From the NCBI GenBank assembly GCA_036555755.1, contig DATBKS010000250.1:1-6498 (forward strand): 6,498 nucleotides of DNA, read 5' to 3'. The stretch is from JAICJR01 sp036555755. Lineage in GTDB: Bacteria; Actinomycetota; Thermoleophilia; Solirubrobacterales; Thermoleophilaceae. Positions within the stretch are counted from its first letter, which is position 1. Each line of letters opens with the position of its first letter. Shown here one piece after another: positions 5,297 through 6,498 of the stretch. The notes beneath the pieces were generated by a model that ran no database searches, was not told the DNA's origin, and saw only the letters and a list, made by a program, of their open reading frames with translations. The position numbers were made by a program, and so were the translations under genes.

Positions 5297-6403
5297 TCAG
5301 TGCCGCAGGCGGAAGCTGCTGCCGCCCAGGCGGCCGCCGTAGCGGTTCTCGGCGCGCGCCCCGTACCCGGGCCACACGTACCAGCGGTACAGGCCGGGGA
5401 CCAGGCGGCGGCTCTTGCCCAGGTACTTCCACTTCAGCGGCAGCTGGAGATGCGGGCCGTGAGGCCAGGCGCTCATGATCTTGCGCCCGCGCAGGAGTAG
5501 CTGGACGTTGTAGTAGTCGGCGCCGCGCACGCGCCGCCAGTGGAGCCGCGGCGGGCTTGTGACCACGGTGCCGCTCACCGGCCGCAGGGGAGAGGCGGTG
5601 GGCCTCGCGCCGACGTGCCGGGTGGTGCCGTTGCCCGCCTGGTCGAAGACCGTGACCGTGTAGTGGTAGCGGACGCCGTTTCGAAGTCCACGGTCGGTTA
5701 CGCGCGTGCCGCTGCCCTGGTAGATCGTCTTCGGCTTCTTGGCGCTCGAGTTGCGGAGCCTCATCACACGGACGCGTGCCGCGTCGGGCGGCGCGACCCA
5801 GGTCAGGCGGATGGCTCGGTTGCCGGGCGCCTCGCGCACGCGGGCGGGCGCGGGGGAGGTGTTGTCGTATGCGAGCGGGAAGGGCGCCACGCCGTGGTTA
5901 CCGGCGAAGTCGGTGCAGCCGCCGAGAACGGCCGCGTGCGGTCCGTCCGGGCCGGCGTAGCTGACCGTGTCGCATGAGGCGACGCCCGATGTCGCGTCGC
6001 TCCCGTGGAAGGTGAACGCAACGGGGTGGTTGTACCAGCCGTTGTGGTCCGGCGGACGGGCCGGCGTTGCCGACGTGACCAGGGGCGGCGTGCTGTCCAG
6101 CCGCACGATCGCGGTGGCGCCCGCGAAGTCAACTCCCCAGTGCACGGTGCAGGTAACCGAGTCGCCGGACGCCGGGGTGTCTTGGGTGAAGGTCTGCGTG
6201 GCGCAGCCCGTCGTCCCGGTCTCGAGGCCGGGGTCCCATGTCCAGCGGAGCGTGACGGCGCCCGAGTGCCACACGTCGCACTGGACGGGGCTTAGGTCGG
6301 CGAGTGTGCAGCCCGGCGTGACGGTGTTCGCGTGAGCGGAACCGGCCGGCAGGGCGAAGGCCGCGAGGGCCAGCGCCGCGACAACCGAGCTCCGCAGCGT
6401 CAT
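5297..6403 (-). CDS. Secreted multi-domain Ig-like / fibronectin type III protein
   Basis: 368 residues from ATG 6403. A clear signal peptide (1-25, cleavage after 'SAHA') indicates export. Residues 26-105 form a Cys-containing beta domain (Cys32, Cys42, Cys67, Cys85). Residues 106-182 are a bacterial Ig-like module, 'DSTPPLVTSATPARPPDHNGWY' region followed by 'SGVASCDTVSYAGPDG' and 'GGCTDFAGNHG', with Cys144 and Cys163 probably paired. Residues 183-270 look like a fibronectin type III domain ('RAIRLTWVAPPDAARVRV' and 'RYHYTVTVFDQAGN'). A last FN3-like domain (276-368) has 'GADYYNVQLLLRGRKI' and ends in a basic, Arg/Gly-rich tail. There is no catalytic motif, membrane anchor or LPXTG, so it is probably released or wall-bound and serves a structural or binding role. 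Its ATG overlaps the stop of the upstream gene (ATGA), implying a common operon and perhaps a joint surface function. Confidence 0.88.
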   Translation of the reverse strand: MTLRSSVVAALALAAFALPAGSAHANTVTPGCTLADLSPVQCDVWHSGAVTLRWTWDPGLETGTTGCATQTFTQDTPASGDSVTCTVHWGVDFAGATAIVRLDSTPPLVTSATPARPPDHNGWYNHPVAFTFHGSDATSGVASCDTVSYAGPDGPHAAVLGGCTDFAGNHGVAPFPLAYDNTSPAPARVREAPGNRAIRLTWVAPPDAARVRVMRLRNSSAKKPKTIYQGSGTRVTDRGLRNGVRYHYTVTVFDQAGNGTTRHVGARPTASPLRPVSGTVVTSPPRLHWRRVRGADYYNVQLLLRGRKIMSAWPHGPHLQLPLKWKYLGKSRRLVPGLYRWYVWPGYGARAENRYGGRLGGSSFRLRH

Positions 6404-6498
6404 GGTCGCGCCGATCTCGCTTGGCCCGAGGCGAGCGCGAGCAGCGACCCGCCGAGCAGCACGATCAACAGCAGCATCGACGCGGCTACCAGCAGCAG
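6400..6498 (-). CDS. C-terminal end of a membrane or surface-anchored protein (5' part outside window)
   Basis: Reading the minus strand from the right edge gives 32 residues and a TGA at 6402-6400. The segment is one long hydrophobic helix, 'LLLVAASMLLLIVLLGG' then 'SLLALASG', followed by a short polar basic tail, 'QARSARP'. A terminal helix with a basic end is typical of a membrane-anchored extracellular protein, or of the last helix of a polytopic protein; the window does not show which. No LPXTG is in the visible part. The stop overlaps the start of the secreted Ig/FN3 protein as ATGA, a usual sign of translational coupling. Confidence 0.65.
   Translation of the reverse strand: MLLVAASMLLLIVLLGGSLLALASGQARSARP

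Noticed and set aside
5297..6403. Sortase or wall-anchor signal in the secreted Ig/FN3 protein
   Set aside because: No LPXTG-like motif and no C-terminal membrane helix is present; the tail is basic and polar.

Overview
The window is high-GC with dense, tightly packed genes, GTG/TTG starts and Gly/Ala/Arg-rich proteins. The protein styles (short secreted Ig/FN3 proteins with 'DxAGN' turns, an ECF sigma factor with a 'PWLLGVARR' signature, a lipoprotein ending in an Excalibur-like DxDxDG motif) suggest an actinobacterium, most likely of the Thermoleophilia/Solirubrobacterales type. This placement is inferred from style only; no marker gene is present to prove it.

Layout. (1) 1-347, + strand: the C-terminal part of a secreted or surface protein, cut by the window edge. 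(2) 344-2147, - strand: a three-gene cytochrome c maturation/thiol-redox operon, tlpA/resA-like -> ccmH -> ccdA. Both junctions are 4-base GTGA overlaps, so translation is probably coupled. Together the proteins should carry electrons across the membrane (CcdA), through a membrane-tethered thioredoxin (TlpA-like), to CcmH and apocytochrome c. (3) 2206-2278, + strand: tRNA-Gly(CCC), divergent from the operon. (4) 2387-3082, + strand: a lipoprotein with a Cys-rich domain and an Excalibur-like C-terminus, possibly expressed from a leaderless mRNA. (5) 3132-4350, + strand: an ECF sigma factor overlapping a single-pass membrane protein by 8 bases; the partner is a candidate anti-sigma factor without a zinc motif. 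(6) 4343-4371: an AT-rich 29-bp interrupted palindrome (operator candidate) at the end of that gene and just ahead of a two-domain VOC/glyoxalase-like protein (4407-5012). (7) 5078-5248, + strand: a 56-residue unrecognised protein with a near-perfect Shine-Dalgarno, followed by a weak hairpin terminator. (8) 5297-6498, - strand: a secreted Ig/FN3-type protein, whose start overlaps (ATGA) the end of an upstream gene that runs off the right edge and ends in a membrane helix with a basic tail.

Most of the window looks like ordinary chromosome. There is no mobile element, CRISPR array or clear defence system. The points most worth a second look are the operator-like palindrome, the sigma factor with its unusual membrane partner, the 56-residue protein, and the partial gene at the right edge.
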